64,000 bases of DNA. It comes from Trifolium pratense (lineage: Eukaryota > Streptophyta > Magnoliopsida > Fabales > Fabaceae). The stretch is taken from assembly GCF_020283565.1 (NCBI RefSeq), contig NC_060063.1, positions 7,090,563 to 7,154,562 of the forward strand. The letters are read 5' to 3'. The notes under the pieces are model-generated. The model was not told the origin of the DNA, did no database searches, and saw only the letters and a program-made list of their open reading frames with translations. Within the stretch, counting starts at the first letter, position 1. Every line of letters starts with the position of its first letter. Positions 31,314 to 42,115 of the stretch are shown here, in pieces. A program made the translations under genes and the position numbers.

Positions 31314-34015
31314 CACCTCCTAATGCATGTTTTCCAAGGAGTCCATTCCAATGAGTTTCTTCAAATCATCAAATCTTTATTTCTTCATTGGTTTTGTTAG
31401 AATATCTGCTAGCTGAATTTCAGTGTTGCAGTAATCTAACTCAAGTCTCTCCTTGTTCACTTGATCCCTCAGAAAGTGGAATCTTCTCTCAATATGTTTG
31501 CTTCTATCATGACTAACTGGATTGTTAGCCAAGTCAATTGCTGACTTGTTATCAACAAGCAGCTTCATTTTTGTTACTTCTACTGCCTTCAACTTAGATA
31601 GTAACATCTCAATCCAGTTTGCTTGACATGCTGCAAAGGATGCTGCCACATACTCAGCTTCACACGATGAAAGTGCAACAATCCCTTGCTTTTTGGAATA
31701 CCAAGAAATAGGTGAGTTGCCTAACATGAATAAACCTGCAGTGCTCTTTCTATCATCTTGGTCACCACCCCAATCAGAGTCCGAGTAACAATAAGCCTTC
31801 ATTTTCACACTACTATTCCTTGAATTTGGTAACAAAATACCATGACTGCTTGTTCCTTTTACATATCTAAGCACTCTTTTAGCTGCAGTCAAGTGACTTG
31901 TCCTTGGTTGATTCATAAATCTGCTCAATAGGCCAACACTATGACATATATCAACTCTGGTATTGCACAAGTACCTCAAGGAGCCAATTATCTGCTTGTA
32001 CAACGTTGAATCAACTAATTCCTCATTTGTGTCTTTGCTCAGTTTCAACCAGTTTCCATAGGAGTAATTGCTGGGTTGCAATTGTTCATATGAAACCTCT
32101 TTAAGATATCTTCCACATACTTCTTCTGATGCAAGAAAAAACCTTTGCTTATTTTCACAAATTCCATGCCTAGGAAATAGGACAGATCACCCAAATCTGA
32201 CATTTCAAACTCTCTCATAATGTCAATTTTGAATTTTTTCAGCACATCCTTATTTGATCCAGTGATCAATAAGTCATCAACATATAGACACAGTATGATA
32301 AAATCATTACGGTTTGAACCATTCACATATACTCCATGTTCTGATGTGCATTTGGTGAAGTTTAATTTCATTAAGAAGCTATCAATTCTCTTGTTCCAAG
32401 CTCTTGGAGCTTGTTCCAAACCATAAAGAGCCTTCGTAAGTTTGTAAACCTTCTCTTCTTGACCTTTAATTTCAAAACCTGGTGGCTGCTTCACATAAAC
32501 CTCCTCTTCAAGTGGTCCATTCAAAAAAGCAGATTTGACATCTAATTGATGCATAGCCCATCCTTTGTAAGATGCTATTGCAACAACTAGTCTTATAGTC
32601 TCAAGCCTTGCCACAGGTGCAAACACTTCATTGAAATCAAGTCCATGTTTTTGAAGGAAGCCTTTAGCCACTAATCTTGCCTTGTACTATGCAATTTCAC
32701 CATTAGGCTTCATTTTTACTTTAAAAACCCATTTCACATCAATATGTCTTTTACTAACTGCTTTGTGCATCAGCTCCCAAGTGTTGTTCTTTTCTATAGA
32801 TTTCAATTCTTCTTTCATTGCAGCCATCCAGTTTGAATCACTCAAAGCTTGATCTAAAGTAACTGGTTCCAACTTTGCAATCATTGCTTCATTGACCAGT
32901 TCACCATCTTCTGTTATAGCTTGATCTGGGAATACATCAAAATTATTCAACCTTTTTGAAGGCAATCTCTCTCTTGTTGATCTTCTCAACACTTGATTGG
33001 GTTCATTTTTAGGAAAATCATCTTGATTTTCTTCTGGTTCAAATGTAGGCTCATCAATTGTTTCTTCCAGAACAAGTTTTGTGTTAGGCATTGAACTAGT
33101 ACCCTGATTCCAATCCCAACCCTTTGATTCATCAAACTTGATATCTCTACTGATTACTACTTTGTTTTCATTATGTGCATAAAGCTTGTAGGCACCAGTA
33201 ACTAAGTGAGCCAAAAACTAAGTGAGCCAAAAACTCCGAAATGACTAACACTTGGTTTTAAACTTGTCCATGCTTCATGAGGAGTCTTTTCTTTTAACTT
33301 TTTTGTAGGACTTCTGTTGATTATATGCACTGCAGTTGAGACAGCTTCACCCCAAAACTTATGAGGCATATTCTTTCCTTTGAGCATGCTTCTGGCCATG
33401 TTCATAATACTTCTATTTTTCCTTTCAGCAACACCATTGTGTTGAGGTGTATAGGGTGCAGTAATTTCATGCTCTATTCCTTCATTTTCACAGAATTTTG
33501 CAAATTCTAGTGAAGTGTATTCACCACCTCCATCAGTTCTCAATTTCTTCACACTATATCCACTTTGCTTTTCAACTAGTGATTTAAATTTCTTGAACTT
33601 GGTGAAAACTTCACTCTTCTTTTCAATCAAATAGAGCCATACATGCCTAGTGTAGTCATCTATGAAAGTCAAAAAATAGCTATTACCACCAATTGATTTC
33701 ACTTCAAATGGTCCACACACATCTGAATAAATCATTTCCAGTTTTTGAGTTGACTTCATAGGTAATTCATTCTTAAATGAATTTCTGGTCTGCTTAGCTG
33801 CACAACACTCTTCACATACTTCATTTGGTGCTTTAATTTGAGGCAAACCATGTACCATTTCTTTTGAATTCAGCATGCCCAAACTTTTGAAATTTAAATG
33901 ACCAAATCTATGATGCCATATCCAATTCTCCTCTGAATTTGTGATTGAAGCAAGACAGTGATGATCAATCACAGTAATTTCAGCCTTGAAAGTTCTATTG
34001 TTTGACAGTGGAGCT
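31314..34015 (-). pseudogene. Outer copia pol: integrase, RT and RNase H part
   Basis: Minus-strand blocks: integrase (34015-33230) with an HHCC start in [15 protein letters not shown] and DDE residues in [15 protein letters not shown] and VAERKNR; RT (about 33000-32060) with DVKSAFLNG and catalytic LYVDDLLI; RNase H (32060-31380) with DSDWGGD, SSCEAEYVA and LVDNKSAI. Visible lesions, in coding order: loss of about 25 codons plus a 16 bp tandem duplication at 33202-33233; a nonsense TAG at 32687-32689; a 1 bp deletion near 32050 causing a shift at METG; a premature TAA at 31377-31379, with a later TAG near 31317. The product is therefore not functional. Confidence 0.88.
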
Positions 34016-35110
34016 TGAAGGTGTGAAAACACAAGAAGGGGGGGTTGAATTGTGTTTTAGTCAAGTTTAAAACTTTTTCAAGTTCTTAACTTAACTGCAA
34101 CGGCAGCGGATAAATAACACAATAAACACGTTAAGAGAGAGAGAGAGAGAGATCACACAAGCAATTTATACTGGTTCCTCTCACAAAACGAGAGTAGTCC
34201 AGTCCCCTTGCACTTCCAAGGGATTTCACTATAATCACACAAGATTACACTTGCTCAAGCACACAAGCAAGAGACTTCTCAAAACTTTCTTAAGCACACA
34301 AGCTTAAGACAACTTACTCAAGCACACAAGCTTAAGTTTCTCAAGTAACAGAAAAGTATATAACAATATACAAATGCTCTTAACAGAACCTAATGAGTGC
34401 CAATACAAAGAGTACAGAGTATTAGACTAAAGTGCAAAAACACTTAACAGAGGTTCAGAGCTTGTATATAACTGAGTTCAGAGTTTTGTTCAGCACGAGT
34501 TCAAATCTGATAATTGTATTTATGTTGTAGCTGATTCTTCTAGTATATATACCACCAGAAAAGAGTCGTTGCAAAAAAGAACCGTTGGAGTTGATAATCT
34601 TTTGTCTTCAAGCAGTCTGTCTTGATGCAGTTTGTTTGTATCTAAACTGAGTAAGAGTTTCAGATACTTTGACTACTGCAGAGTGGACTTTCCTTATTCA
34701 GCTAACAATTCTGAAGACCCACGTTCTCAAGAGAGTACAGACAAAAACAAGAGTAGCTGAACTGATCAGGCTTGAAAGGTCATTTTCTTCATTGGTAGAA
34801 GAGTTGACTTGCAAAGAGAATCTTCACAGATATCAAAAAGATCTTCAGAGGTTGATGAGGCTTTAGTCACTCAAGAAGTTCTGAAGACTTCATCCTCTGA
34901 AGGTTGTAACTTCTGAAGTCCAACATCTTCTGAGAGCTTGTGAACTTCTGAATTCACATCCTCTGAGCTTCACTCAGAGCTTACCTGATGCTTATATCTG
35001 CGCACTTAAAATAAATTTTTAGTCCTTCCAATTGTTTATTAATACTTTGTTATTATCAAAACCTTTATAGATTTAGGGGCAAACATTTTTAAATCAATTT
35101 TGTTCCAACA
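34016..35110 (-). repeat. 3' LTR of the SIRE-type element
   Basis: 1095 bp. Against the 5' LTR (44522-45612) I count three substitutions (near 34252, 34417 and 34783) and a 4 bp difference in a (GA)n tract near 34135-34151. TATA-like GGTATATATACTAG lies near 34540-34553 (minus strand). The open frame at 34669-34866 is repeated in the other LTR and has no recognisable product. Confidence 0.92.
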
Positions 35111-35698
35111 ATCTCCCCCTTTTTGATGATGACAAACATAAGTATTAATTGACAATTGTTGTTAAATTAACTTATCATGTTTCTCTTAGGTTTATGAGGT
35201 TTGCAAGCTCCCCCTAAGATTGATACTCCTTAAAGCCAAAACTTTAGGTTATATCCATGATATTTTAATTTAGTATAAGATTAAGATAATCTGAAATAAA
35301 ACAAGTTTCATATCTTTCTTCAGAGTGAGAGGTTTGCAAGCTCTCCCCCTAAGTCTCATAAGGCTAAGTTAAAATTGCACTTTTAACTTATCCTTACTTA
35401 TGAAATTTATTTTAGTTTCAACTAACTTAGTCTCCGCATTGAGATACGTAAAACAACTTAAAAGTAACAAACTTTTAACTTAACGGATAAAAGCGAGATA
35501 AAAGGCGTGGTTTCAGTTTTGAAACTTATCACTTATCAATTAATGCGTAACTACTCCCCCTTTTGTCATTATCAAAAAGTAAAAAAATTTATATAATCAA
35601 GACAGTCAAAGAAGAAGAGTGGTTGTTACAAAGGTGAATTTATTTCAAAGACAGAAAACAACACGCTTAAAAGTTTATAAAAAGGTGAACGAGTAAAC

Positions 35699-36061
35699 AT
35701 GCCTTCTTCAAGTAAAAACAAGAATAAACGAGTAAAACAAGAGAGATTAGGAATAATGAGAAGATTTAGTTCACGCATTGCAGAGTTTAGGAGAAAGAAA
35801 GAAGACGAAGAACGCGAAAAAGATGGGAACGATAAAGAAGACAACAAGAAACCACAAGAAGCGGAGATTATAGTCATCTCATCAGATTCTGAAGCTGAAG
35901 AGAATGAAGATGATGCTGACTATGTTGAGTTCTTGGCTAGCTATATTCCAGAAGAAGAACAAGAAGAAGAAGAAGAACAGAACCCAGATCCCATAGAAAT
36001 TTCATCAGAGGATGCTGAGGAGAAATCTGAGATTTCTTCTGAGTATTATCCATCTGATTAG
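35699..36061 (+). CDS. Opposite-strand ORF in the SIRE-type element, possible SUMO-interacting motif
   Basis: A 120-residue frame on the plus strand, antisense to the element, between the envelope-like ORF and the 3' LTR. The first 45 residues are strongly basic (KNKNKRVKQER, RRFSSRIAEFRRKK, a likely nuclear-localisation type sequence); the rest is acidic, with EIIVISSDSEAEENEDD and PDPIEISSEDAEE, the first of which fits a SUMO-interacting motif (hydrophobic I/V run followed by acidic serines). A TTTATAAAAA box lies about 25 bp before the ATG and AATAAAAA occurs about 55 bp after the stop (36117-36124). I do not recognise a named family. The TATA-to-ATG distance is short, so the box could also be chance. 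Function unknown. Confidence 0.55.
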   Translation: MPSSSKNKNKRVKQERLGIMRRFSSRIAEFRRKKEDEEREKDGNDKEDNKKPQEAEIIVISSDSEAEENEDDADYVEFLASYIPEEEQEEEEEQNPDPIEISSEDAEEKSEISSEYYPSD

Positions 36062-36321
36062 GATTAGGTTGTCTTTTTCTTTTTCTTTCTACCAATGTAC
36101 TCAACATGGTTAGATCAATAATAAAAATTCGTTTTAAAAGCATCTGGTGTTCTTATGATCTTATTTATCAAAGAAAATTTGCACAAACAGAAAAAAATAA
36201 CAAACCACATAACTAAGTGAAAATCCAAAAGGAAATTGTTGAGACAAAATATGAAAAACAAGTTAAAAAAAATAATCAGGTAAAGCATAAACAAAAACAT
36301 AGAGAAAATGTGCATAGAATC

Positions 36322-39024
36322 CTAGGGTTTCTTAAGGAAAGCTAAGAGTTGGTCAAATTTGTCATTCAGCGATCCCACATTGGAAACTAAACCATCCACC
36401 TTGGTTTCCAATGTTTGGTGAGCAGCTCTTTGTCTTTCCAAACCTTCCTGCTGTTCCCTCAGGGCTTCTTGAAAGATCTGCAACTGATTAACCACCACAG
36501 GAGCTTGATCTTGAACCAAAGGCGCTTGTTCTTCAACCAAAGGTGCCTTGCCTTTATCAGAGGGTTCACCTTCCTCTGGATAGTCAATCATCAGCACATC
36601 CTCTTGATTCTGAAAAGCAAGCACATCATCCTCTGAAATGTCCTCTGGTTGCAACTCATTTGCCAACTGGGCAACTCTTGCAGCAACTTCTTCTAACCTT
36701 TCAGACTCAGACCTCTGAGCTTCAAGACTCTGAAACAGCTTGGAGTCTATCCAGATGACTTTGAAAGCGTTCAGACGTTGTTCAGCAGCAGCAAGAGCTT
36801 CCAGCTTAGCACGTTCAGACTCAGCATGATTGAAAGTTGTGATCCTCTTCAACTCAGCCCTAGCCAGACTTTTCCTCATGAAGCTTATCACATCCAGATC
36901 TCTTCTTCCAACCACAGCCTTAATCTCTTCAGCAGCATCATCCAAAGCATTGCAAATCCTTGCCTTAATTCTTGACACTTCTAGGTCCACATCAGAAGGA
37001 CAAACTAAGAACCTGTCCTTTATCTTAGATAATCTAAGTAAGTCATCATGAAGCTGAGTGAATAGATTACTAAAAGGGTTAGATGATGAGGGTGAAGGAT
37101 TGGGAATGGTAGAGAGGTTTGGTGTTTCAGTAGCAGGGTTGTCAATAATAACAACTTCTGCCTCTGAAGGCTTAGGAGCACAAGTGTGAATACGCTCAGG
37201 AGAAACGTGTTCAGCATTTGGGTTAGGATTTGGTTCAGGGGTTGATTCAGATGATGAGATGTCAGAGGTTGATTCAGGATAAATGTGTTTAGGGGATGGT
37301 TCAGGAGATTTATGTGCAGTTGTTGGTTCAGGAGATTTATGTGGAGAGGGTTGTTTTGTGGGAGAGATTGGTTCAGTGATTGGAATATTTGATTGTGGTT
37401 CAGATGATGGAATGGTAGGAGTTTCTTTTTGTGATTGGGTTTGAGGTGATTGTGGTTTAGGGGATGATGAAGATTTCTGGGTGAAGGTTTGATTATTCAG
37501 AGGGTCTGGACTAAGATGTTTTTCTAGTTCAGACAGAGGGTTATCAGAGGTTGGAATGATAGTGGGTTCAGGAAGTATAGTCCTAAGAGGTTTGGTATAA
37601 CCTATCCCAATTTCAGCTTCAGTAAAGACAAACTTAGAAGACTTACCTTTATCTTTAGGAACAGGAACAGGTCTTCTACGAAGTGTTTCAGCCAGTGTTT
37701 CTTCATCAGACTCAGTCTCATCTTCAGATGCAGACTCTTCAGATGAGCTGTCAACTTCAACAATTATAGGCTCTTTGGAAGCTCCTTCAGCAGCTTTGGT
37801 TGCAGTTTCTTCATGCTTCTTTTTGGTTCTCTTTTCAGCATCAGCTTGCTCTACTTTAATCCTCTTCTGAGCCAAGAGATCTGGCTTAGGTTGATCAGCT
37901 TGAGCAACAGCCTTTCTCTTAGGTCTCCTAGTAGGATTGTACAAATTTGCAGGAGCAGGAGGAATCATACTTCTATCAACAACGAATCCTTCTTCTCTGA
38001 GCACTTCCAAATAGTCCTGAATGATGTGCTCAACATCAGCTTCTGAAATAACTGGATATCCATCCACATACAGACGATCTTCAAGCTTAGCAGATAGCTC
38101 TTGTGGAGGTGCAACAAGCTTAGATGCAATAAGACGCATCTTAGTAAGGAAACTAGCATGTAGAATTTCAGGTGTGAACTTCTTCTCCACAAGTTCTGGG
38201 TGAAATTTCTTTAAGTTCTGAACAACATGACCTTGATGCAGAAGGTCTGACAGCAACCTAGGATAAACTATAGTAGTTTTCCTCTGAGATTTACTTGCAA
38301 AAACGGCTTCACATATCCTTTCAAAGAAATAATCTCCAAGATTTACCTTCTTTCCTGTCAGAAGGAAGTACAGCAGATGACGATGAGTCCAGGAGATTGT
38401 ATCAGTCCCACCAACCCTTGGACTGATAGTTGCTAAGATGATTTTGAAGAGAACTCTACATTCATCAGTCAATCCCTTTACTTTCCCTTTCAAAGAGAAG
38501 TCTGTGCAGATGAGATGCAGAAGATCATCTCTGTATCTTGTATCCTTTTCAAAAACATCTAACTCTATCCCAGAGTTAGGTAGACCAAGAAGAGCATTGA
38601 AATGAATGGGCGAAAGACTCATATTCATTCCACAGATGTTAGACCTAATCTGTACACCTGTAAATTCCAGCAGACCCATTTCCTTCCTAGTTTTACCCTT
38701 CAGACTAGGATTCCTTTCTATTGCAGCAAGCTCTTCCTTCTTAGCTTCATGCTTGTCAAACACTTTTGCTTTCATCCAGAATTTCTTCAACAAATCTGGG
38801 TAGATAGGACCGTTAAGCATGTCGAAGTACTTATCCCAACCTTGAGTGATAAAGTACGGCTTAACGTCGAAACCATTAGCTTTCAAGCTGTCGAAATCAA
38901 CTATCTTCTCTGACAGAAACGTGAGTTCAGATTCTGGGAATTCCATCTCGTTCCCAACAATCTGAAGGTTCTTGAACAAAAATGGTGGAATCTTAGTTGA
39001 CGAAGAAGATGAAGGTCCGGCCAT
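36322..39024 (-). CDS. Envelope-like protein of the SIRE-type element (900 residues)
   Basis: A single open frame starting MAGPSSSSST. Residues about 30-330 form the conserved globular region of the family called putative plant transposon protein (PF20167 type), with the landmarks FTGVQIRSNICGMNMSLSP, FNALLGLPNSGIEL and SWTHRHLLYFLLTGKKVNLG. Residues about 370-640 are low-complexity and rich in P, S and E (SPEPTTAHKSPEPSPKH repeats), including EPIIVEVDSSSEESASEDE. The C-terminus (about 815-895) is a predicted coiled coil (EALREQQEGLERQRAAHQTL). No signal peptide or clear membrane segment was seen, so calling it an envelope rests on position only. It is intact while pol in the same element is broken. 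Confidence 0.85.
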   Translation of the reverse strand: MAGPSSSSSTKIPPFLFKNLQIVGNEMEFPESELTFLSEKIVDFDSLKANGFDVKPYFITQGWDKYFDMLNGPIYPDLLKKFWMKAKVFDKHEAKKEELAAIERNPSLKGKTRKEMGLLEFTGVQIRSNICGMNMSLSPIHFNALLGLPNSGIELDVFEKDTRYRDDLLHLICTDFSLKGKVKGLTDECRVLFKIILATISPRVGGTDTISWTHRHLLYFLLTGKKVNLGDYFFERICEAVFASKSQRKTTIVYPRLLSDLLHQGHVVQNLKKFHPELVEKKFTPEILHASFLTKMRLIASKLVAPPQELSAKLEDRLYVDGYPVISEADVEHIIQDYLEVLREEGFVVDRSMIPPAPANLYNPTRRPKRKAVAQADQPKPDLLAQKRIKVEQADAEKRTKKKHEETATKAAEGASKEPIIVEVDSSSEESASEDETESDEETLAETLRRRPVPVPKDKGKSSKFVFTEAEIGIGYTKPLRTILPEPTIIPTSDNPLSELEKHLSPDPLNNQTFTQKSSSSPKPQSPQTQSQKETPTIPSSEPQSNIPITEPISPTKQPSPHKSPEPTTAHKSPEPSPKHIYPESTSDISSSESTPEPNPNPNAEHVSPERIHTCAPKPSEAEVVIIDNPATETPNLSTIPNPSPSSSNPFSNLFTQLHDDLLRLSKIKDRFLVCPSDVDLEVSRIKARICNALDDAAEEIKAVVGRRDLDVISFMRKSLARAELKRITTFNHAESERAKLEALAAAEQRLNAFKVIWIDSKLFQSLEAQRSESERLEEVAARVAQLANELQPEDISEDDVLAFQNQEDVLMIDYPEEGEPSDKGKAPLVEEQAPLVQDQAPVVVNQLQIFQEALREQQEGLERQRAAHQTLETKVDGLVSNVGSLNDKFDQLLAFLKKP

Positions 39025-39476
39025 TGTTGGAGATTAGGGTAGGGTTTAGAAACTAACGAGAGAGAGAAAGAAAGTTTGTTGGAGGTTTAGAGAGAAAAAG
39101 AAAGTGTAGGTTGTGAGAGTGAGAAGTGTGCAAGTGTATTGTGTAAGTTTTATTTAAATGCACACAGTTAACACGAAAATAGCAAATTTGGGAAGTTACG
39201 CTAATTGACAGAAAGTTGAATACCAAAAATCATCATTAACCACCCACTACCTGACACACGTAGACCACGTGCAGAAATTTACTCGGTAACTGCTATTTTA
39301 ATGGACAACTGTTCAGCAGTGAATACTAAACGTTTCCCACTTAAATAGTTCAGAGCCTCTGAGATATTTAAAATTCTCTATCAGAGTTAGGTACTTCAGA
39401 GCTTGTGTTTCAGATGATCTGAATCATAAGTTCTGATATACATAACCTCTTACACTTTAAAAGCCCAAAAGAATTT
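39025..39476 (-). other. Spacer between pol and the envelope-like ORF
   Basis: 452 bp with no ORF. Near the start of the envelope-like gene there is GAGAGAGAAAGAAAG-type purine/pyrimidine sequence (39056-39110), which on the minus strand is a CT-rich leader. It could carry the promoter of a subgenomic transcript, but I see no clear TATA box. Confidence 0.4.
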
Positions 39477-42113
39477 TCATTCAGAGATTGAAAACATGTT
39501 CAGATGTTTCTTTATAAAATCAAATCTTTCAACAGGTAAGGCTTTAGTAAATATGTCAGCCCATTGATTTTCAGTATCAACAAACTTAATATCTATAATG
39601 CCTCTCTGAACATAATCTCTGATAAAATGGTGTTTAATTTCAATATGTTTGGCTCTAGAGTGTAGGATAGGATTTTTAGATAAATGAATGGCTGCAGTAT
39701 TGTCACAATATAAAGGAATATTGTTACTGCTTACCTGATAATCTTCTAACTGATATTTTAACCAGAGTAATTGTGTACAACACTTAGCTGCTGAAATGTA
39801 TTCTGCTTCTGCTGTAGACAAAGCTATAGTAGTTTGTCTCTTACTAGCCCAGGAGATAAGGTTTTCACCAACAAATTGACAATTGCCACTTGTGGATTTT
39901 CTTTCAATTTTATCTCCAGCATAGTCAGCATCACAGAATCCATTTAGCACATAATCATTGGATTTCTTATAGAGAAGTCCAAGATTAGTTGTTCCTTTCA
40001 GATACCTAAAGATTCTCTTTACAGCTGTAAGATGAGATTCTCTAGGATCTGACTGGAATCTTACACATAAGCATACACTGAATAAAATATCTGGTCTAGA
40101 GGCTGTCAGATAGAGTAAGGAACCAATCATACCTCTGTAGACCTTTTGATCTACTTTTCCTTCATCATCTGACTTGCTCATGTTGGTAGTTGAATGCATA
40201 GGAGTGTTCATTATCTTACAGTCATCTAGATTGAATTTCTTCAGAAGTTCCTTGGTTTATTTTGATTGATGAACATAAGTTCCTTCCTTCTTCTGATTGA
40301 TTTGAATTCCAAGAAAGAATTTCAATTCTCCCATCATGCTCATTTCAAATTCATCCTGCATTATCTTAGAAAAATTCTTGCACAAAGAAGCATTAGTTGA
40401 ACCAAAGATAATATCATCAACATAAATTTGAATGATTAAAATGTCTTCTTTGGTTGTTTTTCTAAAGAGTGTGCAGTCAACCTTTCCTTTTTCAAAACCC
40501 TTTTCAAGAAGGAAATTACTGAGTCTATCATACCAAGCTCTTGGAGCTTGTTTCAGACCATACAGTGATTTCTTCAATTTAAAAACATGTTCTGGGTTTG
40601 AGACATCTTCAAAACCAGGAGGTTGCTTAACATACACTTCTTCAGAAATAAAACCATTTAAGAAGGCACTTTTAACATCCATCTGATACAAGGTTATTCC
40701 ATGATTAACTGCATAAGATAGAAGTAACCTGATTGCTTCAAGCCTAGCAACTGGTGCAAAGGTTTCAGTATAGTCAATCCCCTCTTGTTGACTATAACCT
40801 TGTGCAACCAATCTAGCCTTGTTTTCTGAATACCCATTTTGTTCCAATAATGTTCTTGTGTGAAGGTTTAGGCACTAGAGTCCATACATCATTCCTTTGA
40901 AATTGATTCAGCTCTTCTTGCATTGCTACTATCCAAGCATCATCTTTCAGAGCTTCATCAATCTTTGAAGGTTCCATCATTGAGATAAGACCAACTAATG
41001 ATTCCTCATTTCTCATTTGAGATCTTGTCTTCCTTGGACTATCCTTGTTGCCTAATATCAGTTCCTCTGGATGTGATGATTTGTATTTGAAGGTATTTCT
41101 TGGGGGCTCATCATCTTCAGACTCATCAACATCAGGTTCAGCAGTTGCTTCAGTTCTTTGTTGTTCAGAGTCTGTAGGAACCGTTGTGTTCAGAGGTTCT
41201 TCAGAAAATGGATGTTCTGAGTAGTTTGGAATATCTGAATATTGATCCTCTGATACCTGAAATCTAGACAAACCTTCCACAAGCTCTGACACTTGGTCAG
41301 GCTCTTTGTCATCAAATTTGACATGCATACTTTCTTCCACAGTGTGTGTTTCAGAAATATACAGTCTGTATGCTTTTGAGCGTTCAGAGTATCCTATAAA
41401 AATACCCTTATAACCTCTAGCATCAAATTTCTTTAGATGGACTTTGTTATTTAAGATGTAACACGTACATCCAAACTGATGAAAATAAGAAATATCAGGT
41501 TTTCTTCCTTTGAACAATTCATAAGCAGTTTTGTTCAACTTAGATCTGATATAGATTCTATTTTGAACATAACATGCTGTGTTTACAGCTTCTGCCCATA
41601 AAAACTTTGCTACATTTGTTTCATGCATCATGGTTCTGGCCATTTCTTGCAGAGTTCTATTCTTCCTTTCTACAACCCCATTTTGTTGAGGAGTTTTAGG
41701 AGAAGAGAATTCATGCAGAATGCCATATTTTTCACAAAAGTTTTCAAAAGGTTCATTTTCAAATTCTCCACCATGATCACTTCTAACTTTTAAAATAGTG
41801 TAGCCTTTTTCATTTTGAATTTGTTTGCAGAAGATGCTAAACTCATCATAAGCTTCATCTTTTGTTCTTAGGAATTTTACCCAAGTCCATCTACTAACCA
41901 AACATCATTAATAGATAGAGAAGAATTACCTACTGTACTTGTACCTATTATCTTTCCTTTTTGATTGCCTCCAAAGCCAACAGATCCTCCTTCTTTCATA
42001 GTCAGCTTGGAAAATAGTTGTTTGTCACCAGTCATATGCCTTGAACATCCACTATCCAGATACCATGAGTGTTTCATGATACTTCTTTGAGTGGCAGGCT
42101 GTATGAGAAACAA
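39477..42113 (-). pseudogene. SIRE-type pol with an internal deletion
   Basis: Minus-strand blocks: protease region (42113-41880) with HSWYLDSGCSRHMTGD; integrase C-terminal half (41901-40850) with D in VRSDHGGEFEN and E in VVERKNRTLQ; RT (40847-40257) with DVKSAFLNG and [10 protein letters not shown]; RNase H (40211-39477) with FCDADYAGD and STAEAEYIS. The pre-integrase domain, the integrase zinc finger and the first catalytic D are absent: the protease block runs into the integrase block at 41880-41900 with a frame change. A frameshift near 40845 and a TAA at 40257-40259 further split it. The gag ORF also ends in a different frame just upstream. Not functional. Confidence 0.9.
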
Positions 42114-42115
42114 CT

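Noticed and set aside
34669..34866. 65-codon ORF present twice (also 45171-45368)
   Set aside because: Duplicated only because it lies in the two LTRs of the SIRE-type element; no domain and opposite to the element's sense strand.
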